From: Phaenicophaeus curvirostris
Lineage: Eukaryota > Chordata > Aves > Cuculiformes > Cuculidae
NCBI RefSeq assembly: GCF_032191515.1
Contig: NC_091395.1
Span: 48,734,484 to 48,798,483, forward strand
Direction of reading: 5' to 3'
DNA length: 64,000 nt
Positions 52,390-64,000 of this stretch are shown here, in pieces. Every line of letters begins with the position of its first letter. The stretch's first letter is position 1. A program made the translations under genes and the position numbers. Under the pieces are notes generated by a model that was not told the origin of the DNA, made no database searches, and worked only from the letters and a program-made list of their open reading frames with translations.

Positions 52390-53429
52390 TTTGAATTCAA
52401 CAGTTTATTTATAATTGTAAAAGCATAAATGTTACATACATTGAGTACCTGCACATTTGTTAGACTTGCACCTACTCAGAAGATTGGCATGTGCAAAGAC
52501 AAGACAGTCATGCTTAGATTTCCCCCCAGTAGTTGGTTGCTTTACTACTTATTCCCCCCCATTCAGATCAGTAAAATTTCCATAGAAAGAGCGAGGAAAT
52601 ACGGATATATAATAGCTAAAGTTATTGAAGTGTATGAAGACAGTTTGACATCACATAGGCCCTTTAGAACTATTGAAGGTAGAGATCTGCCTAGTATTTA
52701 AGACTGGACTAGGCAAAAGTTGCAGTAAACAGGCAACAAGCCTACTTACAGTTCACTCCAACCATTGGCATTTATAGCTTGCTAAGAACAAAGGAATTGG
52801 TGTTAACTTTATCACATAATTCCAGAAGGTATCAATGGAGTATGTATATACACACATTTTAAAAAATTACATGTATGTATATACATGATTTAAAGGAGGC
52901 AGGTATTTCAGGCTTTTAGAATATTTTTCCAGCCCTGTTTCCTATTAATAGAGTATATGTTGCCATTTTATTGCTAAAGAAAGCATATCATCATTGCAAG
53001 CAGAACAGCATCACCACTGGCTTTAGTCAGCAGTCAAGTTAATAAGGTTCAAGACATACATTATTACTATGGAAGAATATTACTGTTACAGAAATACAGA
53101 AGACTAGTTGAATTCTATTTAGATCACACCAAATCATTCTCTTGACCTAGTCTGGACTTAGCAGTATACACGAAATAGCAGAACAGCACCATTTTTGGGC
53201 AACAGAAGAGAGTCACCCAAAATATTACTTCCCCATCTTTTACTAAGTTGTTGTATTAAAAAAATACAGAAGGGAAGGATGAGGACACAGACTATCTGCT
53301 GCTCTAACAGTGCTTTCTTCTGTGAGAAAGGATGCACGACTTCTGGGCTTATCCAAATGTAAATTCTATTATGAATGAATGTGCACACCATTATGTTTGT
53401 GCAACTAGCAAGTTACTGGTTAGTATGAC
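52390..53429 (-). other. PAICS 3' UTR with poly(A) signal
   Basis: Reading the - strand downstream of the PAICS stop, the first well-placed AATAAA is the complement of 52404-52409. This predicts a 3' UTR of about 1.03 kb. The 3' end is inferred, and other signals further downstream are possible. Confidence 0.5.
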
Positions 53430-56400
53430 TTACAAGGTGCACTCTCGAAGTTTTTTGTCAGCCTGCTTCAAGGAGATCCAGGTGTTTAACAAGTTTGATC
53501 GCAGTTTGGCCCACACCAAATGGTTGTTTAACCCAAATATCTGGGCAGCAAACTGGGCAGCTCCTTCAGGTGACAGAGTGGTAGGACAGCTAAGACCTGC
53601 AGAGAAGAGAATGCCACTTAACGCATTTTTTTTACAGTCAAACAAAATACTGCCTCTGAAGAACAATTTAAGACTACATTTGTTTCGGCCTCCAGGAACC
53701 TCATGATCTAGTTTTAAAACTACTGAAGGGTCATGCGTTCCGCTACTTCTCAAATGAATGCATTTTAAACCAAAAGCCAGCATAAGAAATTACTCTCCCT
53801 ATACAAGCAGACTTAGTAATGGACCTCTGGGCCTCCAAGTTGGCAAGCATCCATTCAAGTCACGAGTAGTTAAAAATCACACAGGTAGCAGTGCACTGAA
53901 GTAATAATTAGATTTAAGTTCTTATCTACACTGATTGTGGAGAATAATATTTTTTGATCATAAGGAAAATGCAGCTCTGAACAAAATTCAATTATTTAAA
54001 TCCCCATGAATACTAATTCCAATTTCAAACAAGGATAAACCAACGTTTATCTTTCCAACAATTATTCGTATGTAGTCTTCACTGGTTATTGGGCTTTTTG
54101 CCATTAAAAAAATAAAAATCAAAGACTGTAGGCAAGATACTTCAAAAGACTTTCCTGATCCAGATACTTTCCCTGTGTTTTACCATGCTTGTTGGTATAC
54201 ATATGTACACTAGAACAGCAATGTAAATAGAGCTAGGTCAGTACAAGAGCATAAGCCTAAGTTCATCTTACCGCTGGGTAGTCTGAGAGAAGACCACACA
54301 TCCTGAGTACCCCAGTCAGCTGAGAGTGGAGGACAGTTGACAACTGGGTACGCAGTGTTACCAGACATTACTGGCCCCAAACCATTGCTTCTGCCAGCTA
54401 CTGCAACAAACACTGTTGGGATTCCATCTCCTAGCAGGGAAAAAGACGACATTCAGAACTAAGCAATCCACCTTGTTATCTACCACTTGCTTTTGTGGGA
54501 ACTTTATCCAAGTCTACAATTCTGTTGGCAGTTATTTTATCAATTCCATTACATAGCACTAGAATTTTGTGTCTAACTTCCCTCTTCACAGAAATATCTT
54601 CTAAATCTTGCAGCCTCAAATCCCTACTGTTCACCACAACTGAAATTAGCATGTCTCACTCTGCCTCTGAGGGGAAGTCTGGCATCGGAGGAATAGCTGC
54701 TGCTTAGCTTTATAAGGAATATAGCCATTAAACCTCTGGCATCCTAAAGTGTTCCTCTCCTTAAATTTTACACAGTTCACCTCAAAATAAGTTTCTCAGC
54801 TATGGCTACCACATCTGTAGTTTCACCAAGTAGAACGTATTCTCCCACAAAAACACATAGTCCTCCTCTTCACTAGCCTATAAGCACTTTTTTTGAAGAG
54901 ACATCAAATCTTCTTGGTAAAGATAAGTAGTAATCAATTATCATTTTCTCATGGCATATAAAAGCATGAGCAACGATATTTTCATGAAACAGGCAGGAAA
55001 ACATGATGGGAGCAACATTTGCTTTGTAAGTAACGAGAATATTCAGTCAGCTAGAGAAACTATCCCTCCCTCCTAGTTTCAGAAGGGCCAGCATTAGTAG
55101 CAAGATGCTACAGTAAGTGTATTAACATGATCAAGGCTTGGGAGAAACAGTTCGGATACTGGGATAAAAGCAGAGGTTACATCTTGGATAACAGAAGCTG
55201 TGACTGGGCAGTCAGACAATACATTATTCTGTAATTGCTTACTGTGGTCTATAACCTGTCATTATGTAATTAGCAAGTGTAGAACAGCATTGTAACAACT
55301 TAGTGTTGTGTTTAACAAAAATGGGAAAATCCCTGCACAAATCCTGAAGTTGCCAAGTTTTTCTTGAACATAATACTCTTTCAATTCAACCAGCAGTTCC
55401 TTGGTTTTTACCTTCATATTCTGCTTTGATCCTCAGGGTCTCATCTGGCCCTTTGTGCGCAGAAGTCACTCTTAACTCACAAGGAATCCCAAAGGTTGCA
55501 CAGGCCTTTTTTATTTTTTCACAGTGGGTGAGGTCAGAAGGAGATCCCATCAACACCACAACTCTACCTTGGCTCTTTGTTTTCAGAAGCAACTAGGGAG
55601 AAGATTGAAGGGGACGGTGAGAGAGAGAAAAGCAGTCAACAGGACTGAAGACAGAATTATCACAATTTAGATATGTCAGTCATAATAACAAGTACCTCCA
55701 CTCTTTCTGCAACCCATTCAAAGTTTCTCTTAACCATTTGCAGTGCTTCAGGAGTCACTTCTTTCAGGTCCCGATAGGACTGAAAAGAGGAAAAAGTACT
55801 CAAGTATGTTCGGTGTACAGAAAGTACTCATTTTGCTACACCATAATTCATAACAATACCCCCAACTAAAAATATTTATGCAGTTTCTAGCAATTCCACA
55901 GAAAGGAGAACAGAGATTGGTACAGATATAGGAGAGCACATATGGAAGCAAGGAAGAGTTATTTAATGAATAACCATCTCAGCAGGTGTAAACAACATTC
56001 AGCATTACAATTCATGGCTACTTGCAACATGAAAGGCTTTTTGCCACAGGGGTGTCAAGGGTCTGGAAACTTCCCAAAGGATGGATTTAAGGAAAGATAA
56101 ACAACTTCTAAAAACTACATGATTGCCTGCACTAGCCAACCTAGGTTCTGCATACTATCATCAACGTACCATGTTTTAGGGAGATAAGCAAAAGTGCTGT
56201 CAGAACAATTCACTCAAGAGTGCTACTACACCGTTCAGCTAAAGCAAACAGTAGAGGAGTTCTGCTTCCCAGTATAAATACCCCTCCTCCCATACACAAA
56301 CTTTGAAACCTTCCCCTGTGGCTTACAGCCATTTTCTCTCACAGGATCTCTCATACTAGTCTCTACTGTCACAGATGCTCTGTGACAGCGGTGTTCCCAA

Positions 56401-59400
56401 ACTGGTTCCTTCCCAATTACTTATCTGATAATTCAGATATATTTGACAAGTCTAATTGGTACAACTTTGCTTACAGGACCTCTTATTTCAACTTCTCTTT
56501 GCAGAAGACTGTGGGCACAGCTGAATATTGAACTCAAGCTTAACTAAAATAATTAAGAAAAGCACACTCCCTGCAGATCTCTCTCATACTAGTACAAGAT
56601 ATAATTCTGAATAAACAGAGAAACTTGGAAGCAGAGCTGGGAACCAAAAGTTCTATTTCTTCCTATCAATTTGTTGTCCAACTGTTTTACTATTGGCACA
56701 TGTCAGAAATTCTTACAATCCCTGAAAGCTCCACACTTCATAATGATACCTCCAGTCAATAGTGCTGTTGGGCATTCCTATTTAAGATATACAGGCAAAG
56801 GACTTTTTCCTATCATAAACCACATGATCAACTACTTAATGAGAAAACGATTGGACATGGGGTACCCTATGAGCTACTCTAACAAAATAAGACTATCTAG
56901 GAAAAGCCACTCTGAAGTAGATGGCTAACTGTGGGGTTTACTTTTTTCATTCTCCTTCCCAACTGGCTCAGAAAGTATAGGTTAAAATACTACCTGTTTG
57001 TCCTTCTGCTGGCTTCTGTCTCCTGATGGCCAGAGTCTCCATGAATCATTATCAATAACATCAGCAAGAACTATTTCTTTTGTCAGAACATTAACACCAA
57101 ATTCAATCTAAAGAGACAAAAATGTCCCATGTTAGGAACTATACAGCAATGTATTTCCTGTCAGAACCAGGATAATGAGAAATCAAGACTCTTATACCTT
57201 CAGGTCTACCAGAGTACAGTTTTGGGGCTGCCATGCTTTTTCCAGGATCTCAAAAATAGCTTGAGTAGAACGAGCCATAATGTCCACTTCAGTCTGGCCA
57301 ATAGTAAGTCCAGCAAAACAGAATTTTGCTTCAATTAGCTGCTCCTCAGACCACTGTGGATCATTATTAGCATCATCCTGTTAAGAAAATCAAAACATAC
57401 ACACCATGTAATGCAAGATTCCTATAAGAGGAAAATAACCATTAGAAGATAATACGAGGTTCTGGTTTGATTACATCTTAAAAAAAACACAAAACAAAAC
57501 CGAGGTATTTTACGATTGGCTCTAAAAAAGTGACAGCAACATTGACAACACCTGCTGTAAAACCTGAACAATTTTAAAAGCGCTTGAAGTTTGGTCAGTA
57601 CCCCAAATGACAAGGCACACTACAAAACGCTTTAGGTCATAGTTCAGAATTCTAAGTGACTAGTTAGCTACTTAAGCCCACCATGCAAGTAAGGTTTGTT
57701 TTAATTTCTTCAAACATATGAACACATCCATTTCAAATGATGTGTTAGGCTTATGCCTGAAGAGTTCTTATATGTTATAAATAAAATGTTAGAATATTTT
57801 ATGTACAGTTTGGCTTGTTATTCTTTGTTGTATCTATAAGCCAGTATTACATTACATGCACTTTAGACAAAAGTTGGACAAGAATGCAAGAAAACATTAG
57901 GACAGCAAAAGTACCAGTGCTAAGAGGATTGGTCAGCTACTAATACTACTTCCTTTATTTGTCAGCATTTTAAAGAAAGTTCTAGCTCCGTTCAAGTTTG
58001 ATTAACATCACAAAACAGGAGACTTACCTTATAAAACATCTCAATCTTTGGTGGGTAAAACTTATATCCTTCTTTGACGCCAGGGTTTCTTTTAAGGAAG
58101 GAGCCAGTAGCAATTCTTCTGCACACCCATTCAATTGGGATCATTTCACAGTGAGCTGCGATGAATGCTGTGTCGCTTTGTTTCCTGACAAAAGCTGTTT
58201 TGATTCCTAAATATAGAGACAACAGCTTAGTTCCACTACTAGGCACACTCGACAACTGAACTGAGTCACAAAAATCTTTAAAATTAAGCACAAGTGAACC
58301 TTGTTCTTCTCTGGACTTAAAGGACACACCGAAACCCTTCAGCGTATTTTAAGCTTACTCTGGCTTTGCAAAGGGCAATCAATGCAGTTGTCTTCCATAA
58401 GTCATTAGTTTAACCAATTTCATCATACAACACTTGCTTGTAGCTCAGAACCATATGCTCTGGTCAGAACTCCTATTCTTGAAAAAAGTTTGTTGGGTTT
58501 CTTTATTTTTTTTTTAAGAAGCTCTGTGAACAAGTTATCCCTCACAAGGGTGTGTTTTTAAACAAAAGTTAGCAGCAACCAGTACCCAACCATGCTCTGT
58601 GGTGGAAGAGCCATTATAAATGGAACAGTAATTGGAGGCTTTCAAAGGAGTTAAGGAGCACAGGAGTCTACTACTTTGTTTAATAAAGGAGAATTGGGTG
58701 GGGAAGAGAATGACTTAGTCCTCCTTTTCATTACAAAATAACCTTTTTTTTAGAGCCTTAGATCTTAGCATTTGTTAGGCAAAAGGCATTAAAACTACAC
58801 ACAAAAGCCTGCTGAAGCAAGTCAGCTTCTTACATAATTCAGAGACGACCTCATATTAAATAGAGGCAGCCAACACGTGCAGACAGGCATTTTAAGTGCA
58901 AAACGGCTCTTTTTTCAATTTCACCATTGAGGAAAGTCCCATCTTTCTCCCCTCAGCCCAAGGCAGCTGCCAAGCCCAACTGGATTCTGCCAGAATCAGA
59001 AGACAAAGGAACTGCATCCTGTCAAACCAAGTAGCAGCTCTATTCCATTCCACTTCCAGAACCATAAAGAAAATATTCAAGTCTTAAAGTACAGTATTAC
59101 CACTGACTCTTCAGTTATTATTACATTGCCCTCAAGAGCAGAATTATTTTAAATAATCAACTGTACATTTAAGTCACTTCTAAATCCAGGCATTAAGGTC
59201 CCTATGTGGTTTACTACATTTTTCCTCAGTGCAGTTGCTGCTTTTGAAGGGCTGACATTAGCTCTAGTATAAGAGAAACTTTAAACAGAACTTTGTAAAT
59301 CATCACCTTTGGAAGAGTAGGTTAAGGAGAGTTGCGCAAAGCAAACAAAGTACCTAGGCGATAAGGCATTCACATTATCTGCAATTTATGCCAGACAAAT

Positions 59401-61729
59401 AAGAAAACAGAAGAACCCTGAAAGTTCTTTTGTTACTTCAAAATGCAGCTGTGGTTTACTCTGCCTATTTTTCCGCAGCAGCTGAAGTTACTGAGTACAA
59501 GCCATTTAAGGATCTTTGAGATGTCTACAGCATGACTTCTTCACATTTAAAGTCCATATTTGTAGGATATTAGTTATTTTGATTGTTATCAAAATTGCCA
59601 TTTAAGAATGAGGCAAAACATCTCATTAATTGTTCCTAAATGAAAAAATGGTAGTGTTAATCAACTGCAAATATAATCAGAAAGACCTTGGAGGCCTCTT
59701 TCTACTGTAAACACAATGGGCTTCCCCAGAAAGCCAGTGACTAAGGATTATACTGAATTACTTAATATTTTGTCTCTGACCATATTTTAAGAACCACTTG
59801 CACAGCAATACAGGCAGATACAACTCTACAGAAACCATCTCTCTCTTTCCCACACATGCAACACGCTAAGACTTCACCGGTTTGACAGTCTGAGTACTAC
59901 TGCTACACCTTATAGTAGATAAGACAAGTTTCTGAGTAACTCAGCAGATACTTGAAACAATCTTTGTGTGAAAGCTTCAAAATGCACTGGGCACAGAGCT
60001 ATAAGCAGTCTTAACGAAGTTTACTGGTGCCTGTATTACAGTACTCTTTGCAGGCTCACGTTAGAAGCCCACCAGCACAAAGTCCTCTTTGTGACTTGCA
60101 AACTTCTCAGACTAAAACACTTCAAAATGACTTCAAAGTGAAGATACCGCCTCTGGTTTTGGAGATGTGGTGCAAAGTTTACTTGAGAGACTAAAGTTAG
60201 TTATGTACTCCATGAAAGCTCACTTCTAGCATCAGAAATACTTTGAGTCTTCTAAAGCTGTAAAGTACTTAAAGTTTCTGATACATTCCATACAGCGCAA
60301 TATATGCATTTGCAGTATAGTCCTTGTAAGTGTTTAAGTACAAAGCATAAAGAATCTTTATGCTGCTAGAGCGCACACAACCGAGATGAGAAAACAACAA
60401 AAAAACCCCAGATACTCTTGATTTTGACTTTTAACATTGATACACCACACAGTTTAGACATAGTCTAGTATTGCCACTACCTAACAGTGTCTTCTATGCA
60501 GGCAGATGTAGTAAAAACAGCAAGATGGCACAGGGGTAGGGAAGAACTGATAAAAGGAGAGGGAAGAATTGGGAAGGGGAAAGTGCAAAGCAGCAGAAGG
60601 AACTATTGCAGTATTATCTTTCATTAGAAGATTACTTCAGGAAGTCTCGTGTTCCAAAAGAGCAGATTGCCCACCCAGCTCTGTAGTACCAGAGGGGAAA
60701 AGTCTAACTGAAAACTAATAGAAGAGACACTAAAAAAAACAACCAACCCTATAAGAGCCTTAAGGCAGGGCATATATAGAAACATAACTCTTTTGTAACT
60801 ATGTGTGTAATACACAGGCACGCATTCTACCTTTGAAATACTTACCAGCTTCTTGAAGCAACTGAAACACACAGCTAGTTGTTGTATTGGAAATAGCCGC
60901 CTTCCCTTCCATTCGGTCCTTCCTGGCCGCGTTTCCCGCGGTTATTTGGTCTTTCGACTGCATGAGAACGCATCCCGGCATATCTGGCAGCTCGTACACT
61001 TCTTTTGTCTTACCTTCATTAACTTTTTTCCCAAGTTTCAGGTCTAGAGAAAGAACAAGAAGACACCAGAGCAGCTTCAGACTGGAAGAAGCTGTTTACT
61101 CCTGCGCCCGGGAGCATCCCTCCAGCCCCCGGAGCATCCCCCCAATCCCCCCGTTCCAAGCGTTCCTGCCCCCCCCCCCCCGCCCCGCAGGGACGTGACC
61201 GGGGGTGCAGTTCGCTTCCAAGCACTTACGCCCCGAGCCCGGTGCTGCGGGCACCGAACTCCTTTCGGAACCGGGGGGGCACAGAGACATTCCCCCCCCA
61301 CTTCCTTGAGGGGGCACAGAGACACTCCCCCGCCCCCCCCATTTCTCCTCCTGGGGGGGGGGGGGCACAGAGGCATCCCACCCCCACCTCCTCCTCGACA
61401 GGGGAGCAGAGACATCCCCCCCCACCCCTTCTCCTGCTAAGGGGGCCACAGAGACATCCCCCCCCCCAACTCCTCCTCCTAGGGGGGGGCACAGAGATAT
61501 CTATCCCCCCCCTTCTCCTTGAGGGACACATAGAGACATCCCACCCCACTCCTCTTCCTTGGGGAGGGGGGGGGGATGTGTGTGCACAGAGACCTTCCCT
61601 TCCACCCCCCCTCCTCTGGGGAGCAGAGAGACATCCTCCTCCTCCTCCTGGGGGGCACCGGCGCCTGCCGCTCGGGGCCCCGGGGCGCTGCCGCGCTGTC
61701 CCGCACGTACCTGTTGCTGCGGGGGCCAT
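53430..61729 (-). CDS. PAICS: PAICS, bifunctional phosphoribosylaminoimidazole carboxylase / SAICAR synthetase (9 coding exons)
   Basis: Coding exons in transcript order: 61711-61729, 60846-61043, 58028-58206, 57198-57377, 56994-57107, 55696-55779, 55412-55592, 54272-54430 and 53430-53596. All splice sites are GT-AG with consistent phases, giving 426 residues, the length typical of the vertebrate enzyme. Residues up to about 258 form SAICAR synthetase: GKTKEVYEL near the N-terminus, SKDQITAGNAARK, EMIPIEWVCRRIATGSFLKRN, and the DVIDNDSWRLWPSGDRSQQK segment. Residues about 265-426 form the class II (PurE-type) AIR carboxylase: GRVVVLMGSPSD (267-278), SAHKGPDET (302-310) and GLGPVMSGNTAYP. The enzyme carries out two successive de novo purine steps (AIR to CAIR to SAICAR) in the cytosolic purinosome. 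The ATG at 61727-61729 begins a 19-base first coding exon. The upstream in-frame GTG codon is not used as a start. The gene is head-to-head with PPAT. Confidence 0.97.
58207..60845 (-). other. PAICS intron 2
   Basis: 2.6 kb, the largest PAICS intron. AT-rich, with no repeat or RNA gene recognised. Confidence 0.85.
61265..61665. repeat. C-rich minisatellite in PAICS intron 1
   Basis: About nine tandem units of roughly 40-50 bases. Each has a 'cacagagacatcc'-like core (for example near 61310, 61365, 61405, 61448, 61490, 61527, 61590 and 61625) followed by a long C-run, a CTCCTCCT-like block and a G-run. On the PAICS coding strand the units are G-rich with runs of seven or more G. The array ends about 45 bases from the exon 1 splice donor. 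All the long open frames over it are repeat artefacts. Confidence 0.88.
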
Positions 61730-62037
61730 GGCTGCGGCGGCGGCTGCTGCGGGCACCTAGGGCAGAGGAGAGAGGCTCAGCGCTGCCCGCCGCCGGGGTA
61801 AGAAGGGGTCGGCGGAAGGGGCGGGCAGGCGGGGCAGCGGCGCCGCCCGCCAATCGCTGCCCCTCTCCGCCCCCCCCAGCCCGGTGCGAACTCGACGCCT
61901 CCCCCCGCGACCCCCGGCCCCGCGGGCGCCTCGGCGGGGCGGGGGGCGCGCCCCGTATGTAAATGAGCGGCGGCGCGCGGCAGTGAGCGCGCGGGAGCCG
62001 CACCGGGACCGCGCGGGAGCCACGTGCCGCCCGCGCC
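61730..62037. promoter_or_regulatory. Bidirectional PAICS-PPAT promoter
   Basis: The two start codons are 308 bases apart on opposite strands. The interval contains several GC boxes (for example 'ggggcggggcgg'-like runs near 61815 and 61935-61947) and a TATA/octamer-like TATGTAAAT at 61956-61964 followed by GAGCGG. An initiator-like CAGTGAG sits at about 61981. An E-box CACGTG lies at 62021-62026, 11 bases before the PPAT ATG. Shared transcription of these two purine genes from one short promoter is established for chicken. MYC control through E-boxes is known for purine genes and is inferred here. Confidence 0.88.
62021..62026. promoter_or_regulatory. E-box CACGTG in the PPAT 5' UTR
   Basis: Palindromic CACGTG, the high-affinity MYC/MAX or USF site, between the predicted PPAT start site and the ATG. 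Occupancy is inferred from knowledge of purine-gene regulation. Confidence 0.55.
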
Positions 62038-62165
62038 ATGGAGCTGGAGGAGCTGGGCATCCGCGAGGAGTGCGGCGTGTTCGGCTGCATCGCCGCCGGC
62101 GCCTGGCCCACCGAGCTGGACGTGCCGCACGTCATCACCCTGGGGCTGGTGGGGCTGCAGCACAG
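62038..62165 (+). CDS. PPAT: PPAT exon 1 (amidophosphoribosyltransferase), partial gene
   Basis: PPAT transfers the glutamine amide to PRPP, the first committed step of de novo purine synthesis. Exon 1 encodes 42 codons plus two bases and ends CACAG before GTACGG. The frame begins MELEELGIREEC. An 11-residue propeptide precedes Cys12, which becomes the N-terminal nucleophile of the glutaminase domain after processing. GVFGC and HVITLGLVGLQHR follow, the start of the class II amidotransferase fold. The remaining exons lie beyond the window. The gene shares its promoter with PAICS. Confidence 0.95.
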
Positions 62166-64000
62166 GTACGGCGGGGCGGGGTGGGGGGGGGGACCGGCGG
62201 CTGCCGGCGCAGGGAGGGAGCGGGCCGGGAGGGGAGCCCCGCGGCCAGGCGCCACGGGCGGCTCTCGGACGGGCTCCGGCCCTCGAGCGCGTCTCCCGGC
62301 CCCTCGCCCCGCTCGGCGTTACTCGGGATGCTCAGTGTTCGAGTGTAGGTGGCACAAATCGCCACCGCTGAAACGAAGTGGTTCCTAAGCGCCTTCGGAG
62401 CGCTGCCAGCCCGGGCTGCTTAGGTTCATCACCGTGGCGTAAGAAAACTTTCCTACCTGGCGGTGTAAAGCAGAGTCGCTTAGAGCGACCTTCCAGAACC
62501 TGAAGGGGCTACAAGAAAGCTGGGGAGGGACTGTTTACGAAGGCTTGTAGTGAGAGGACTAGGGGCAATGGGTATAAACTGGAGAGGGGCAGATTTAGAC
62601 CAGGCTTAAGGAGGAATTTCTTCACTATGACGGTGGTGAGGCACTGGCACAGGTTGCCCAGGGAAGCTGTGGCTGCCCCATCCCTGGGGGTGTTCAAGGC
62701 CAGGTTGGATGGGGCTTTGGGCAGCCTGATCCAGTGGGATGCCCTGCGCATGGCAGAGGGGTTGGAACTGGATGATCTTTAAGTTCCCTTCCAACCCAAA
62801 CTATTCTGCGATTCTGTGATTCGATGATCTTTAAGGTCCCTACCAACCCAAACTATTCTGTGAGTCACTGATTCATGCGGATCCAGAGCCGCAAAATGAA
62901 ATTTGGATTCTGTTTCCATTTGGCACTCAAAGTAATAAAATTACGCACTGACATCTACTCGTTTTTTCAGCGGTGCCAGGGAGGTATGTCCTCCCGGTGG
63001 GAACACATGCACAACCACACAGCACATGCTAGTTCTGTAGAACATGCTCGGCTTCTGCAGTACAAACACCTACACATAACGCATCCCTATATGAGTCTCA
63101 TATACTAATAATTTTCTTTGGGTTGCAGGTGTACAGTTTATAAACTTATATATACTTGCCAGTGCCCATCAAAAACGTTTTTATTGGGAGCGATAGATCT
63201 GCAGAATCCAAGGAATAAAGCCATGTAATCAGCAGTCTCATATTGGATTGTGCCTCTTCTGTGAAGAGGCTGTAAAAAAAAATCTTACCTCGTGTGTGCT
63301 TACACAATTACACTGGTGGACCTGGAGTTTCCTACTTGGAAATAAAACGATTGGTGTATTTTCATCATTTTGCAGCCTATTATCTCGATTTTCATTGCAA
63401 CCTTATTTAATGATTTTTCAGTACACCTTTTTTCTCCCCTTCTTTTTCTTTCTGATGGGCACTTGACAAGTATATGTGGTTTCCATGAGCTCTGTAATAT
63501 CAGATATCTGCTGTGGGGGACACAACTGTGATTGAAACTAAGCAATTCACAGCTTCGGCAAAATTACAGGAAGATATGCACCTAAAGCCACATGCACTAC
63601 CTCTGATTCTGATCTTCTGATTCAGTGGTTGTCAAAAAAATTAAGGGATGTTTTTTTAGAGGCATAAATATTATTGCGTCTGTAAAGTGCAACTTGTTTA
63701 CTTTCATTGTAAAGTTAAAATCTGTTCCATTAGTATACCTTTCCAAGCACTTAGTAAAATTCTTTTAAAGTGCTGAGATATTAATGTTCCTATTTCCTTC
63801 TGTAATGCATCTCTCTAACCTCTTTGCATTATTCGTGCTGTGAGCTGTAGAAGAGGTGGCATCCCTCTCAGGAGGTAATAGGATGGCAGCTTGTTTTCTT
63901 CTTTTTTGGAATGTCTCTTGAAAGCCAGTATTAAGATTTTAACATGAACTGTATCAGTAAATTTCATTAAGCCCATTCTTCTAAGCTTTAAACCTAAGAA
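62166..64000 (+). other. PPAT intron 1 (5' part)
   Basis: Begins in CpG-island sequence, contains the CR1 copy at 62500-62872, then becomes AT-rich. No further PPAT exon is recognised before the window ends. Short open frames (62875-63108, 63248-63466) show no similarity to the enzyme. Confidence 0.75.
62500..62872 (+). mobile_element. CR1 LINE 3' fragment with a duplicated tail, PPAT intron 1
   Basis: Collinear CR1 3' end ('ggcactggcacaggttgccc' near 62639, 'gatccagtgggatgccctgc' near 62729), ending 'ccaacccaaactattctgcg'. A second copy of the last part ('gatgatctttaaggtccc', 'caacccaaactattctgtga') follows at 62823-62863. It is only mildly diverged. Confidence 0.88.

Larger units (their letters stand above)
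61060..62420. promoter_or_regulatory. CpG island over PAICS/PPAT first exons
   Basis: A GC- and CpG-rich block spans PAICS exon 1, the shared promoter, PPAT exon 1 and the start of PPAT intron 1. Its left half is dominated by the minisatellite. Confidence 0.75.

Noticed and set aside
61019..62388. Many long open frames over the PAICS intron 1 minisatellite and the shared promoter
   Set aside because: They are translations of a C/G-rich tandem repeat and CpG island in several frames. Only PAICS exon 1-2 and PPAT exon 1 pieces have homology and splice sites.
1..64000. CRISPR arrays, operons or bacterial-type systems
   Set aside because: The sequence is vertebrate, with spliced genes and LINE repeats. 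No direct-repeat/spacer array of that type is present.

Overview
The window looks like avian nuclear DNA. CR1 LINE fragments are the only abundant repeats. Two dense CpG-island promoters sit in otherwise AT-rich sequence, and introns are fairly short. Three host protein-coding genes can be resolved exon by exon: LONRF1 on the + strand, PAICS on the - strand, and the first exon of PPAT on the + strand. The species cannot be fixed from the sequence alone.

Layout. 1-1021: an old CR1 3' end split by a short tRNA-headed, CR1-tailed insertion. 1022-16956: AT-rich intergenic DNA with one more CR1 fragment and no recognisable gene. 16957-21431: an endogenous retrovirus with two LTRs and a 5-bp target duplication. 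Its interior is an intronless, broken copy of the host kinase MARK3 followed by an env remnant; gag and pol are not seen. 21583-22216: a well-preserved CR1 and a GATATC-rich tandem repeat. 22217-27570: nothing recognised. 27800-29600: the LONRF1 CpG island and first exon. 28662-44235: twelve LONRF1 coding exons, with poly(A) signal near 45300. 45325-52390: intergenic, tail-to-tail between LONRF1 and PAICS. 53430-61729: nine PAICS coding exons on the - strand, with a C-rich minisatellite in intron 1. 61730-62037: short shared promoter. 62038-62165: PPAT exon 1, then intron 1 (with a CR1) to the window edge.

How the genes relate. PPAT catalyses the first committed step of de novo purine synthesis, and PAICS catalyses the carboxylation and SAICAR steps. 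Their head-to-head arrangement over about 308 bp fits co-expression from one promoter. LONRF1 is a RING/TPR/LON-domain protein with no obvious functional link to purine synthesis. In mammals the gene downstream of PAICS is SRP72, so LONRF1 as the neighbour marks a rearranged gene order.

The most unusual object is the MARK3-carrying retrovirus. A spliced host kinase message starts close behind the 5' LTR and is joined directly to env. This is the layout of a gene-transducing retrovirus, here fossilised in a bird genome.
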